From Sediminicola sp. YIK13 (GTDB taxonomy: Bacteria; Bacteroidota; Bacteroidia; Flavobacteriales; Flavobacteriaceae): a DNA stretch of 64,000 nucleotides. This document shows positions 1-8,108 of the stretch, in pieces (within the stretch, counting starts at the first letter, position 1; every line of letters begins with the position of its first letter). Made by a program: the position numbers and the translations under genes. Location of the stretch: assembly GCF_001430825.1 (NCBI RefSeq), contig NZ_CP010535.1, positions 910,501-974,500 of the forward strand, written 5' to 3'. Below the pieces are notes generated by a model, which was not told the DNA's origin, made no database searches, and saw only the letters and a program-made list of their open reading frames with translations.

Positions 1-1444
1 TCGTCACGCCAGCACTATAACCATTGGAAGTTCCCGTTCCTTTAACGTCTTTAATATAGAATGGGTGTCCAGGAGCATTAATGGTAAAAGTATATGTCTC
101 ACCTCTTTTTAGGGTCAGCGCCGGATTGTTTACATCGGTTAGTCCTTGACCATTAAATACATAGGCGGTGCTTCCTTGGTTGGTCACATTATAATTTTTA
201 GCCCCTGCATTTTCTTCTGCATTTAGCCCGATATTGCCTTGGGCAACTATTGTGGCCAAGTCCTCGTCACTTAAATGCACATTGATATAGGCATCAATTG
301 TCAATAATTCTTCATAGGTTACAGCTGCACCTCCAACCAGAGCTGACACTTGAGTCTGACTTATTCCACTAGACCCATCTACGGCGTTTAACCCAACGAT
401 GATCTCACCAGTGGTGGCTACGTCATTTGCGTGAATATGGGCAGGGTGTACACCACCAGCTTCAGTTCCAACCAAATTTAAGGTTACTAACGTGGTATTG
501 TTTAGTCTTTCAGCAAAATTTGCTGTTCCACTTATCCCTACAACATCTTTGCTTTCAAGTTCGTATGTTTTTGAACGTCCGGTCAATTCATTTTGACCTA
601 TATCTCCCTGTGCAACTATAGTGGCCAAGTCATCTGCACTTAAATGGACATTGATATAACCGTCATAGTCTAATACTTGTTCATATCCAAAAGCTGTATC
701 ATCATCCAATGCTGCCACATTGGTGAAACTTTGACCCGTATTTCCATCCACACTAATAAAAGTAAATACTATTGGTCCACCCTCTGCAGCAGTGTTCATA
801 TGTATATGTGCAGGATGTACGCCATTTTCCGGAGTATTATTGATTTCCAAAACCGCTAGGGCCTCTCCATTAACTCTTTCAAAAAAGGTGGCCGAACCGT
901 CTATACCCGCTACTGCTTTCTCATTCAATGTATACACTTTGCTTACACCAGTTAGGTCATTCTGACCGATATCGCCTTGAGCCACAAGTGTTCCTAAATC
1001 ATCACTACTTAAGTGTACGTTTATATACCCGTCATATGTTAGGAATTGATCGTATGTTATTGGTGAATTATCGTTTAAAGTTGAAGTTGTTATGCTGCTT
1101 TTTCCAGTATCTCCATCTACAGTTCCTAAAGTTAGGGCTATATCCCCTCCTTCAGCAGCAGTGTTGAAATGGATATGGGCTGGGTGCATCCCTCCAGCAG
1201 GCGTGTTCTGTAAATCCAATTCAATAGTAACGGAATTATCCGTGTTCTCAATAAATTTGGCAGTACCTGAAATGTTTTCAACCGCTTGGGCACCCAAATC
1301 ATAGGTTATAGACTTACCAGTGGGAGTTACACCACCATTATCATCTGGAATGACCATGCCATCGTCGTCATTGCTGCATCCCACCAAAAGTAAAAATATC
1401 ATCGCCACGAATGACAAAGATCGAAGTTGTTTAAAGTTGTTCAT
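1..1444 (-). CDS. CHRD-repeat lipoprotein with C-terminal cupredoxin-like domain (partial, C-terminus outside window)
   Basis: The reading frame starts with ATG at 1444 and runs without a stop off the window start, so the C-terminus is missing. Residues 1-23 form a lipoprotein signal ending LLLVGC; the Cys is followed by SNDDDG, an acidic stretch like the surface-export signal of Flavobacteria lipoproteins. Three CHRD (chordin-type) domains follow, starting near residues 45, 166 and 290. Each has a HPAHIH motif and ends in a near-identical YINVHLS...AQG(D/N)IG segment. From about residue 415 a different domain begins with GETYTFTINAPGHPFYIK, which resembles cupredoxin-like folds. The likely location is the outer membrane surface; function is unknown, with metal or ligand binding only a guess. 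A TAAATTTG box lies upstream at 1482-1489. Confidence 0.85.
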   Translation of the reverse strand, partial: MNNFKQLRSLSFVAMIFLLLVGCSNDDDGMVIPDDNGGVTPTGKSITYDLGAQAVENISGTAKFIENTDNSVTIELDLQNTPAGGMHPAHIHFNTAAEGGDIALTLGTVDGDTGKSSITTSTLNDNSPITYDQFLTYDGYINVHLSSDDLGTLVAQGDIGQNDLTGVSKVYTLNEKAVAGIDGSATFFERVNGEALAVLEINNTPENGVHPAHIHMNTAAEGGPIVFTFISVDGNTGQSFTNVAALDDDTAFGYEQVLDYDGYINVHLSADDLATIVAQGDIGQNELTGRSKTYELESKDVVGISGTANFAERLNNTTLVTLNLVGTEAGGVHPAHIHANDVATTGEIIVGLNAVDGSSGISQTQVSALVGGAAVTYEELLTIDAYINVHLSDEDLATIVAQGNIGLNAEENAGAKNYNVTNQGSTAYVFNGQGLTDVNNPALTLKRGETYTFTINAPGHPFYIKDVKGTGTSNGYSAGVT

Positions 1445-1766
1445 AGTATTTTTTGTTTAATATATTTTAAATAATTCTAAACAAATTTAACTAAATTATT
1501 GACCAATATCTAGAAATAAATCATAAAGAGTGTTAATGTCTTATCAAAAACATCAGTAAAGGATATTTCAGGTTCCAATAATTATACTTCGGCAATTCAT
1601 ATCAACAAGGTCTCTATTGCAATAGCTTCTATGCCGCAATAATGTTAATACTATTTAGAAGAAGCAAAAATAACGAACTCCTAATATTAGAAAATGATGT
1701 AAGTCATTCCCCAAAATAAAAAGCTGAAATTTCTAATTTAGAAAATGAACTTATATCAGATTAGCA
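1445..1766. other. Intergenic region upstream of the CHRD lipoprotein gene
   Basis: This AT-rich gap lies between the CHRD gene start and the terminator of the FKBP gene. On the minus strand it holds a possible -7 box, TAAATTTG at 1482-1489, which would drive the CHRD gene from a leader of roughly 40 bases. A TTG lies 14 bases upstream of that box, which is short for the flavobacterial -33 element. I see no convincing gene here. Confidence 0.5.
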
Positions 1767-1797
1767 CAAAAAAAGACCGTCTAAATAAGACGGTCTT
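1767..1797 (-). terminator. Rho-independent terminator of the FKBP gene
   Basis: A perfect 10-bp stem (AAGACCGTCT / AGACGGTCTT, 1773-1797) with a 5-base loop is followed on the minus strand by a run of T. It sits about 45 bases past the FKBP stop codon. Confidence 0.9.
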
Positions 1798-1840
1798 AAA
1801 ATATTAATTCAGGTGCCTTCAAAAGAAGGTTACTTTTTTA

Positions 1841-2272
1841 TTAGGATGCGATTGCTACAAGAACCAAATCAAAAGTAAGATCTTGTCCAGCCAACGGGTG
1901 ATTTGCATCTATAATGATATGGTCATCCCCAACTTCTGCAACGCGCAATTGGTTTTCCGAACCATCAGGATTTTTAGCCATTAAACCCATTCCAACTTCA
2001 GGTTTAATATCTGCAGGCAAATCTGCTTTACTCACTTTATGGAACATCTCTTTATTGATTTCCCCATAAGCTTCTTCCTTAGGAATGGTTACTGTTTTCT
2101 TTTCATTAGGCTCCATATCGATCAATCCTTTTTCGAACCCAGGAATAAGACTGCCTTGACCTAAGGTTACCTTAATAGGTTCTCTTTCCAAAGAACTATC
2201 AAATATTTGACCGTTGCTTAATTTTCCAGTGTAATGTACTTCTACCGTGTCGTTTTCTTTTACTTTACTCAT
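1841..2272 (-). CDS. FKBP-type peptidyl-prolyl cis-trans isomerase, SlyD-like
   Basis: A 143-residue protein that should catalyse prolyl cis-trans isomerisation and act as a folding chaperone in the cytoplasm (no signal peptide). FKBP elements are visible: VHYTGKLSNGQIFDSS near residue 14, LGQGSLIPGFEKGLIDM near residue 38, and ANHPLAGQDLTFDL near the end. The roughly 50 residues between them fit the insert-in-flap chaperone domain of SlyD. The histidine-rich metal-binding tail of E. coli SlyD is absent. An ATG 24 bases upstream (2296) is in frame, but starting at MSKVKEND fits the family better. The gene has its own promoter box and terminator, so it is probably monocistronic. Confidence 0.9.
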   Translation of the reverse strand: MSKVKENDTVEVHYTGKLSNGQIFDSSLEREPIKVTLGQGSLIPGFEKGLIDMEPNEKKTVTIPKEEAYGEINKEMFHKVSKADLPADIKPEVGMGLMAKNPDGSENQLRVAEVGDDHIIIDANHPLAGQDLTFDLVLVAIAS

Positions 2273-2311
2273 AAATCTATTATCTCTAATTTTCAATCAT
2301 TTAAAACGGTA

Positions 2312-2319
2312 CAAACTTA
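2312..2319 (-). promoter_or_regulatory. Candidate -7 promoter box for the FKBP gene
   Basis: TAAGTTTG matches the Bacteroidota TAnnTTTG consensus and lies about 40 bases upstream of the chosen start. No clear TTG -33 element is seen at the usual distance. Confidence 0.45.
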
Positions 2320-2391
2320 TGGGTTCTATATTGTTTAGACGAATGATACTTAATAAATCCCTTGGATTTGACAAAATCTTAACATAAACTG

Positions 2392-2424
2392 GCAAAACAA
2401 AAATAAAGAGCGTTAATTGCTCTT
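2392..2424 (-). terminator. Possible weak terminator of the first BLUF gene
   Basis: A 6-bp stem (AAGAGC / GCTCTT, 2406-2424) with a 7-base loop is followed on the minus strand by TTTATTTTTG. It lies about 90 bases past the BLUF stop. The stem is short, so confidence is modest. Confidence 0.4.
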
Positions 2425-2510
2425 CATTTTACGATAGATATTGTGGAGTTTGGTAGTAATCCATACGGACAAATGCATTAATTTGAGCTGCTCAATAACA
2501 TAGTCCTATT

Positions 2511-2951
2511 CTAAAATTTTAATTCCCTATTGTAGTCCAAGAGGCCTTTTGTAATTTTCCAAAATTCTTTGGAGGTAGGATTAGGTCCTTTAATAGATGT
2601 ATCCTTTTCCAAAAATGAATCCACCAACAGTTCTATATATTGAAGCTGGTCATTCTTTCCATGTACATTTTTAAACGCCATACTCCAATTATTAAACTCA
2701 CGTTTTTCAATTAATCCGTGTGATAAAAGTTGCACATTGGTATGCCGATTGTCCAACGATATTTTATCAAAAAGTTTCAATACTTTAATTTGGTTTCCTT
2801 CCATGTATTGAATGAATTCACCTTCATAAAAGAGAAGACAACCAGATATATTATTTGCACTATTAAATAACCGCGCCTTTTCCAATAGAATCTCAATTTG
2901 AGCAAAACTTAGATCTGGGACGGCTTTGGACTTATACACCAGACAAAACAT
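2511..2951 (-). CDS. BLUF domain blue-light photoreceptor (first of three)
   Basis: A 146-residue, single-domain BLUF protein that should bind FAD and sense blue light. The flavin-site residues all line up at the spacing of the characterised protein PixD/Slr1694: Tyr6, Asn30, Gln48, Trp89 and Met91 (in NNWSMAF). The RH pair after the third strand is also kept (DNRH, residues 67-70). After the domain (about residue 95 onward) there is only a short helical tail and no output domain, so signalling must go through a partner protein. This copy lacks the FWLNVRKQ tail shared by the two BLUF proteins near 54 kb. It stands alone between the FKBP and OsmC genes. Confidence 0.93.
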   Translation of the reverse strand: MFCLVYKSKAVPDLSFAQIEILLEKARLFNSANNISGCLLFYEGEFIQYMEGNQIKVLKLFDKISLDNRHTNVQLLSHGLIEKREFNNWSMAFKNVHGKNDQLQYIELLVDSFLEKDTSIKGPNPTSKEFWKITKGLLDYNRELKF

Positions 2952-3079
2952 ACTTGATTTATTTAGGGTCGTTATCTTGTGTTTAAATATACTTTTTTAT
3001 TCTTCTGAAAATAAGACAATCTTAAAATAGTTGTCGTTTAAATATTATGACAACTAGATGATTAGGTAAATCGCCAATA

Positions 3080-3110
3080 AAAAAAGGAAGCATAGCTGCT
3101 CCCCTTTTTT
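3080..3110 (-). terminator. Terminator of the OsmC / Old Yellow Enzyme / PfpI operon
   Basis: On the minus strand GGGAGCA pairs with TGCTTCC around a GCTA loop, flanked by A and T runs. It begins about 20 bases after the OsmC stop codon. Confidence 0.8.
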
Positions 3111-3128
3111 AATTTTAAAAAATATGGC

Positions 3129-3548
3129 TTAGTTGTTCAAGCTCACATTTAAAACAATATCCGCTTTCATTAATTTGGAGATTGGACATACTTCTTTAGC
3201 ATTTTGGGCAACTTCTTGGAATTTATCTGTTGTAATTCCTGGAACTTTACCTTTTAAATCCAAAGTTATTGTGGTGACACTTCCGTCCTCAAAACTAACC
3301 GTGGCTTCCACATCTAAGGTATCTGGCGTAAAACCAGCCTCTCCCAACAAAAAGCTTAGTTGCATGGCAAAGCAACCTGCATGTGCTGCACCAACCAATT
3401 CTTCAGGGTTGGTTCCCTTACCATCCTCAAATCTAGTGCTGAATGAATATTGGGTCTTTTCCAATACTCCACTAGCTGTACTTAAGTTTCCTTTTCCGTC
3501 TTTTCCACTTCCCAACCATTGGGCATTTGCTTTTCTATTGAATTTCAT
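3129..3548 (-). CDS. OsmC family peroxiredoxin
   Basis: A 139-residue cytoplasmic OsmC-type thiol peroxidase, expected to reduce organic hydroperoxides. The two catalytic cysteines are present: Cys59 in HAGCFAM and Cys121 in EVCPISK, close to Cys59 and Cys125 of E. coli OsmC. Arg39 and the Glu pair at 49-50 (NPEEL) match conserved active-site positions. It is the last gene of a tight minus-strand group: 34 bases separate it from the Old Yellow Enzyme gene and a terminator follows. The neighbourhood suggests a role in oxidative or electrophile defence. OsmC and Ohr are close relatives; the sequence looks more like OsmC. Confidence 0.93.
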   Translation of the reverse strand: MKFNRKANAQWLGSGKDGKGNLSTASGVLEKTQYSFSTRFEDGKGTNPEELVGAAHAGCFAMQLSFLLGEAGFTPDTLDVEATVSFEDGSVTTITLDLKGKVPGITTDKFQEVAQNAKEVCPISKLMKADIVLNVSLNN

Positions 3549-3582
3549 TGATCAAAATTTTTAAGTTAAACAGTATTGCTTA

Positions 3583-4695
3583 TTATGCTTCTTGGGACTC
3601 TTCTATTGTGTTGTAGTCCAAATAACCTTCTGCACCACCTGTGTAGAACGTGTCTTGGTCCCAATCTGCCAACGGATGGTTGTTTTCGAAACGTTCCACA
3701 AGGTCAGGATTGGAAATATAAGGTTTGCCAAAAGCTACCAAATCTGCATCACCGCGTTCAATGACGGCATTTCCAGATTCTTGGTCAAAGCCATTATTGA
3801 TCATTAAGGTCCCTTTGTATAAAGGTCGGTAATGTTTTGCAATTTCGCTAACGGCATATGGAATATCAGTGACATCCGAAAATGGTTCTGACAGATGGAT
3901 ATAGGCCAAGTTGTAATCATTCAATTTTTTAATGATATAATCGAATGTAGGGATGGTCTCCTCGTCCATAGTAGATCCAAATGATCCGTGCAAAGAAGGA
4001 TTGAACCTTGCCCCAATTTTGTTCTCGGGTATTTCTTGCTTCACGGCATCTAATACCTCAAAGAAAAAGCGCGCTCTATTTTCAATGGATCCACCATATT
4101 CATCCGTCCTTTGGTTGGAAGTGGCATTGAAGAACTGATGGAACAAGTATCCATTGGAGGAGTGTATTTCAACACCATCAAAACCTGCTTTTACTGCATT
4201 GGCAGCTGCTTTTCTAAAATCTTCAACCGTAGTTTTTATGTCTTCTGTGGTCATAACCCTAGGAGTGACGGTGTCTTTAAATCCTTCTGGTGTAAAGGAT
4301 TTTTCGTTTGGGTTGATTGCAGATGGAGCCAATGGTAAATTACCCCCGTGAAAGTCTGGATGTGACATTCTTCCTACGTGCCAAAGTTGAATATATATTG
4401 TTCCTCCTTGGTCATGTACTGCTTGAGTCACTTTTTTCCAACCTTCCACATGTACTTCCGTGTGTATTCCGGGCGTGTTAATATATCCAACAGCATCTTC
4501 AGATACTTGTGACCCTTCTGTAATGATCAGACCCGCAGAAGCCCTTTCTGCGTAATAGGGCACATGTAATTCCCCTGTGGGGCTATTCTCATCATTTAAG
4601 GCTCTACCCCTTGTCATTGGAGCCATTACGACCCTGTTTTTTAATTCTAGACCGTTCTTGCTATATGCTTGTAATAATGCTTGGTTCTTACTCAT
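3583..4695 (-). CDS. Alkene reductase / NADH:flavin oxidoreductase (Old Yellow Enzyme family)
   Basis: A 370-residue FMN-dependent TIM-barrel enzyme of the NemA/OYE class, which reduces activated C=C bonds (for example N-ethylmaleimide or enones) with NAD(P)H. Visible landmarks are NRVVMAPMTRGRA near residue 20, QLWHVGRMSHP near residue 103, and the substrate-binding pair His178/Asn181 in EIHSSNGYL. The conserved QRTDEYGGSIENRARF segment follows. Length is normal for the family. It starts 3 bases after the PfpI-type gene, so the two are co-transcribed, pointing to detoxification of reactive electrophiles. The physiological substrate cannot be read from the sequence. Confidence 0.93.
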   Translation of the reverse strand: MSKNQALLQAYSKNGLELKNRVVMAPMTRGRALNDENSPTGELHVPYYAERASAGLIITEGSQVSEDAVGYINTPGIHTEVHVEGWKKVTQAVHDQGGTIYIQLWHVGRMSHPDFHGGNLPLAPSAINPNEKSFTPEGFKDTVTPRVMTTEDIKTTVEDFRKAAANAVKAGFDGVEIHSSNGYLFHQFFNATSNQRTDEYGGSIENRARFFFEVLDAVKQEIPENKIGARFNPSLHGSFGSTMDEETIPTFDYIIKKLNDYNLAYIHLSEPFSDVTDIPYAVSEIAKHYRPLYKGTLMINNGFDQESGNAVIERGDADLVAFGKPYISNPDLVERFENNHPLADWDQDTFYTGGAEGYLDYNTIEESQEA

Positions 4696-4698
4696 TTC

Positions 4699-5379
4699 TT
4701 ATTGTAATTTTTTAATTAATAAATCGGCTACCTTCTCTGACGAGGCCGGATTCTGTCCAGTGATTAACAGTCCGTCTTCCAGGGCATATGGCTGCCAGTC
4801 GCCTACTTTTGAATAGTTGCCTCCTTTTTCTTTCAACATATCTTCTATAAGAAAAGGAACAACGTCGGTTAATTGCACTGCTTCTTCTTCCCCATTGGTA
4901 AACCCTGTCACATTTTTACCATTGACTAGAGGCTTCCCATCTGAGCCTTTGACATTTTTTAGAATAGCGGGAGCGTGGCATACAAAGGCAACCGGTTTTT
5001 TGTGACTGTGAAAAGATTCAATTAAATCATTGGAAGTTTTGTTTTCTACCAAATCCCATAGCAATCCATGGCCTCCAGGATAGAAAACAGCATCAAAATC
5101 CTTTTGGTCAATGGTTTCCAACTTAAGGGTATTTGCCAATTTTTTCTTGGTGGCTTCATCCTTGTCGAATCTTTTTGTCGCTTCGGTGGCAGCATCTTCC
5201 GTGTCACTGTTGGGATCTATTGGAGGCTGTCCTCCCTTTGGTGATGCCAAGGTTACATTGAAACCTTTATCAGTTAAGCTATAATAAGGGGCCGCAAATT
5301 CTTCAACCCAAAATCCTGTTTTGTGTCCGGTTGCACCCATTTTGTCATTACTGGTCAATACAAATAATATATTTTTCAT
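4699..5379 (-). CDS. DJ-1/PfpI family protein (type 1 glutamine amidotransferase-like, Hsp31-type)
   Basis: A 226-residue protein of the DJ-1/PfpI superfamily. The nucleophile elbow is AFVCHAP with Cys134 and His135, and an acidic partner lies in GFWVEEF (Glu26/Glu27). This arrangement matches Hsp31-like proteins that act as glyoxalase III or as holding chaperones for glycated proteins. It leads the three-gene group with Old Yellow Enzyme and OsmC. The Crp/Fnr gene ends 73 bases upstream, and a TAACTTTG box lies in that gap, so the group may have its own promoter. The exact activity (glyoxalase, deglycase or chaperone) is not settled by sequence. Confidence 0.88.
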   Translation of the reverse strand: MKNILFVLTSNDKMGATGHKTGFWVEEFAAPYYSLTDKGFNVTLASPKGGQPPIDPNSDTEDAATEATKRFDKDEATKKKLANTLKLETIDQKDFDAVFYPGGHGLLWDLVENKTSNDLIESFHSHKKPVAFVCHAPAILKNVKGSDGKPLVNGKNVTGFTNGEEEAVQLTDVVPFLIEDMLKEKGGNYSKVGDWQPYALEDGLLITGQNPASSEKVADLLIKKLQ

Positions 5380-5404
5380 GAAGTCTTGTTTTTTTTGTGA
5401 GTTA

Positions 5405-5412
5405 CAAAGTTA
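5405..5412 (-). promoter_or_regulatory. Candidate -7 promoter box upstream of the PfpI/OYE/OsmC operon
   Basis: TAACTTTG is a full match to TAnnTTTG, 25-30 bases upstream of the DJ-1/PfpI start. A TTTG lies 14 bases further upstream, closer than the usual 17-23. Confidence 0.5.
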
Positions 5413-5452
5413 TGGTTTGTACCTCCCAAATAACTTGACCTATGTTAAGAAA

Positions 5453-6034
5453 TCAGGGAGATATGACCAAATTTCGCCTAATTCTGCTCAAACTTTGAGC
5501 TGAAACGCCCAAATAATTAGCTATATCATAATTTGCAACACGTTGTTCTATATTGGGATATGTCTTGCAAAATTCCAGATATCGTTCTTTGGTAGATTTC
5601 TGTAATGTGGATAGAATACGTCCTCTTAGGGAGATAAAAGCCCCGGTTACCAAGATTCTAAAATAACGTTCAAATTTTGGAATGGATTCAAATAACCGCT
5701 GAAGATCATCATACGTAATGGCTAATAAGGTAGCATCTTCTATGGCCTCAACGTGTAGTTTGGAGGGGATTTGGTTGTAAAATGCATCAAAATCTCCAAT
5801 CCACCAATTTTCAATGGCAAATTGAATAATGTGCTTGTCTCCGTTATCGTCTAAATAATATCCTTTTAAACAACCTTTGATAACAAAATACTCATTCTGG
5901 ATATAAGACCCAGGTTCTACAAGCCTTTTTCTCTTAGGAACTTCTACAACGGATAAGAGCGAAAGGAATGTTTCGGATTCTTCTTTTGAAAGCGAGATGT
6001 ATTTTTCCACATGGGCTATAATGGCATCGGTCAT
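5453..6034 (-). CDS. Crp/Fnr family transcriptional regulator
   Basis: A 193-residue regulator with an N-terminal cyclic-nucleotide-binding-like beta-barrel (about residues 25-115, with LVEPGSYIQNEYFVIKGCLK) and a C-terminal winged helix containing YLGVSAQSLSRIRRNL. Many Bacteroidota proteins of this type do not bind cAMP in the classical way, and no Fnr-type cysteine cluster is present, so the ligand is unknown. It lies directly upstream of the electrophile-defence operon on the same strand, and is the natural candidate for its regulator. A perfect palindrome at 6087-6100 in its own promoter suggests autoregulation. Confidence 0.9.
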   Translation of the reverse strand: MTDAIIAHVEKYISLSKEESETFLSLLSVVEVPKRKRLVEPGSYIQNEYFVIKGCLKGYYLDDNGDKHIIQFAIENWWIGDFDAFYNQIPSKLHVEAIEDATLLAITYDDLQRLFESIPKFERYFRILVTGAFISLRGRILSTLQKSTKERYLEFCKTYPNIEQRVANYDIANYLGVSAQSLSRIRRNLVISP

Positions 6035-6086
6035 AAGGAGGAATAATTCTAGCCTCTAAAAGTATCATTTTTGAAGTCAATAAACA

Positions 6087-6100
6087 ACAAAGCGCTTTGT
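6087..6100. promoter_or_regulatory. Perfect 14-bp palindrome in the Crp/Fnr gene promoter (candidate operator)
   Basis: ACAAAGCGCTTTGT is fully self-complementary and lies 53 bases upstream of the Crp/Fnr start. On the minus strand a TTG at its edge is followed after 20 bases by TACTTTTA, one mismatch from the -7 consensus. The palindrome thus overlaps the presumed -33 element, which is typical of a repressor or autoregulatory site. Confidence 0.5.
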
Positions 6101-6162
6101 ATGGCTTGCGCTACAATGCACTTTTAATGGGAATATTATTTATTTGATTGATTTTATAATGT

Positions 6163-7548
6163 TTACGGTCTTATATTCTGATTGACCTTAAACAAATTAC
6201 TGGGATCATACTTTCTTTTGATTTTAACCAAACGGTCATAATTATGTTTATAGCTCGCTTTGATACGTTCCTGGCCTTCATCCATCATAAAATTGGAATA
6301 AGCTCCCCCTGAAGCATACGGATGCAAGGCCTCGTAATAATCTTTACACCATTGTGTAATTTTATCTGCGTTTTTGGGATCTGGATCTACCCCTACGATC
6401 ACCCCTGCGTATTTGGCATCCCTATAGGCCCAAGGGGTATCCTCTTTTCCAATCCTACTTGCTGCACCGCTTAAAGGGTAAAGATGCATCTGTGATAGGG
6501 GTGTTGGTATCTTGGAACCATATTCTAAATGCCCGGCCCTTATTTCAGGTCCTAATTTATTGAAGAAATCTGCACGCCAATACCATTGTAATCTTGGTGG
6601 AAAAAGGCCATCAAATAAGGTTTGTATGGATGGATAGGGCATTTCTCCTACGTGTTGAAATATCGGATTTTTGGCCAAAACGGGTTTAAAGAGTTCATCA
6701 AACTTATTGGGATGTCCGGTGTAGCACCATACAATGCCGCAAAACTTTTTGTTATGCAGTTCTTCCGGAAAGGGAGGTCCTGGAATCACCAAAGTAGCGA
6801 TGAAGCCATTTAAATCTTCTGGCGCATCATGAATAAATTCATCATACCAAGCCATTATTTCCTCTGTTTTTTCAATAGGCCATAGCGTAGGCCCTCCAAT
6901 GACAGTTTTAACCACGTGGGCTTGGAATTTAAAGGAAGTCACAATTCCAAAATTGCCTCCTCCCCCTCTAATGGCCCAGAATAAATCTGGGTGTTCCGCA
7001 GAATTTACGGTGACAAAGGATCCGTCAGCCAAAACCATGTCGGCCTCCAAAAGATTGTCAATGGTCAGTCCAAATTTTCGAGATAGATAGCCAACTCCTC
7101 CTCCCAGGGTCAGACCCCCTACTCCAGTTGTTGAAATGATACCAGCGGGTACGGCTAGTCCGAACGGATGGGTGGCGTGATCTACTTCCCCCCAGAGATT
7201 CCCGCCACCTACCAGAACGGTGTTGTCATTGGTATTGACCCGTATTGATTTTAATCCCGAAAGGTCCATGACCAGTCCGTCATTGCAAAGCCCCAGACCA
7301 CCACCATTGTGTCCGCCTCCGCGGATAGCCAATAAAATATCGTTTTCTCTTGCAAAATTTACTGAGTATATAACATCGGCCACATCCACGCACTTGACAA
7401 TCATGGCAGGATATTTATCTATCATGGCATTATACACTTCTCGTGTCTCATTGTAATTTGCATCTGATGGAAATACAATTTCTCCCCTTAACAGGGCTTT
7501 AAAATCCTCGATTTTAGACGGAATTACGTCATCTACTGCATGTGCCAT
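6163..7548 (-). CDS. FAD-binding oxidoreductase of the berberine-bridge-enzyme (BBE) family
   Basis: A 461-residue flavoenzyme. The N-terminal PCMH/FAD_binding_4 domain spans about residues 40-215 and contains IRGGGHN, where His80 is the expected covalent FAD attachment site. In bicovalent BBE enzymes a second link is a Cys in the segment before GVGG; here that position reads IISTTGVGG with no Cys, so FAD is probably singly linked, as in 6-hydroxynicotine oxidase. The C-terminal BBE motif (KIKRKYDPSNLFKVNQNI) is intact. No signal peptide is visible. It lies 77 bases behind the secreted cupin gene. The substrate, likely a sugar or small alcohol, is unknown. Confidence 0.9.
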   Translation of the reverse strand: MAHAVDDVIPSKIEDFKALLRGEIVFPSDANYNETREVYNAMIDKYPAMIVKCVDVADVIYSVNFARENDILLAIRGGGHNGGGLGLCNDGLVMDLSGLKSIRVNTNDNTVLVGGGNLWGEVDHATHPFGLAVPAGIISTTGVGGLTLGGGVGYLSRKFGLTIDNLLEADMVLADGSFVTVNSAEHPDLFWAIRGGGGNFGIVTSFKFQAHVVKTVIGGPTLWPIEKTEEIMAWYDEFIHDAPEDLNGFIATLVIPGPPFPEELHNKKFCGIVWCYTGHPNKFDELFKPVLAKNPIFQHVGEMPYPSIQTLFDGLFPPRLQWYWRADFFNKLGPEIRAGHLEYGSKIPTPLSQMHLYPLSGAASRIGKEDTPWAYRDAKYAGVIVGVDPDPKNADKITQWCKDYYEALHPYASGGAYSNFMMDEGQERIKASYKHNYDRLVKIKRKYDPSNLFKVNQNIRP

Positions 7549-7625
7549 TTTTTTGTTTTTAAATATGTTATGTATTAGTAGTATTACACCTTGCTTACTA
7601 TGTCAAGTTATCCGTCTAAATACCG

Positions 7626-8108
7626 CTATTCCTTCACCACCATTGGAAAGGCATCCAAGGGCTCCTCAAAGGCAATAAAAAGCACACAAGGACCCTCATC
7701 CCCACATCTTGCAACATGTGGCTTTTTGGCGGGACCAAAGGCGTAGGATCCTGTGTTCATCACTACTTCTTTTTCCCCATCATAGGTAACATACAATTTG
7801 CCAGAAACCAAGATCATCCGTTCGGCAGAATTGTGCCAATGTTTTGGTATATCGGAATTTGCTTGGACCTTAAAGAAAACATCCACGTTCTTTTTGGTTG
7901 GATCACCGTGCAAAACGGCTATTCCACAACCTTCTGGCATAAAAGGTGGACAAGGCCCCCATTGCAGGTCGGCGTTGGTGTGGGATTGGACCAAAGACAT
8001 TTCTGTGGCCATCTCGTTGGATTGTTGCCCGTTAATAGTGCCGCTGTAAAGTGTAAATACGAGCAACAACATGGCTGCTAAATTTAAAGATAGGCGCTTG
8101 CTTTTCAT
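7626..8108 (-). CDS. Secreted cupin-domain protein
   Basis: A 160-residue protein with an N-terminal signal peptide (about residues 1-27, cleavage near NGQQ). The rest is a single small cupin barrel: metal-binding motif 1 is seen in IPKHWHNSAERM, and motif 2 in AKKPHVARC. Four cysteines (two around CPPFMPEGC, two around CGDEGPC) may form disulfides after export. It is followed by the BBE-type flavoenzyme on the same strand, so both may act on one substrate, but that is inference. A specific enzyme activity cannot be assigned. Confidence 0.85.
   Translation of the reverse strand: MKSKRLSLNLAAMLLLVFTLYSGTINGQQSNEMATEMSLVQSHTNADLQWGPCPPFMPEGCGIAVLHGDPTKKNVDVFFKVQANSDIPKHWHNSAERMILVSGKLYVTYDGEKEVVMNTGSYAFGPAKKPHVARCGDEGPCVLFIAFEEPLDAFPMVVKE

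Noticed and set aside
240-1040. Regularly spaced similar segments near 250, 620 and 990 that could look like a repeat array
   Set aside because: They encode the same YINVHLS segment of three CHRD domains, in frame and about 367 bp apart; not a CRISPR or intergenic repeat.
1633-1710. 25-codon plus-strand frame in the gap upstream of the FKBP terminator
   Set aside because: No homology by eye, no start context, no duplicate; expected by chance in AT-rich DNA.
3133-3564. 143-codon plus-strand frame
   Set aside because: Lies wholly opposite the OsmC gene, whose catalytic motifs are clear.
7716-8081. 121-codon plus-strand frame
   Set aside because: Antisense shadow of the secreted cupin gene; no family features.
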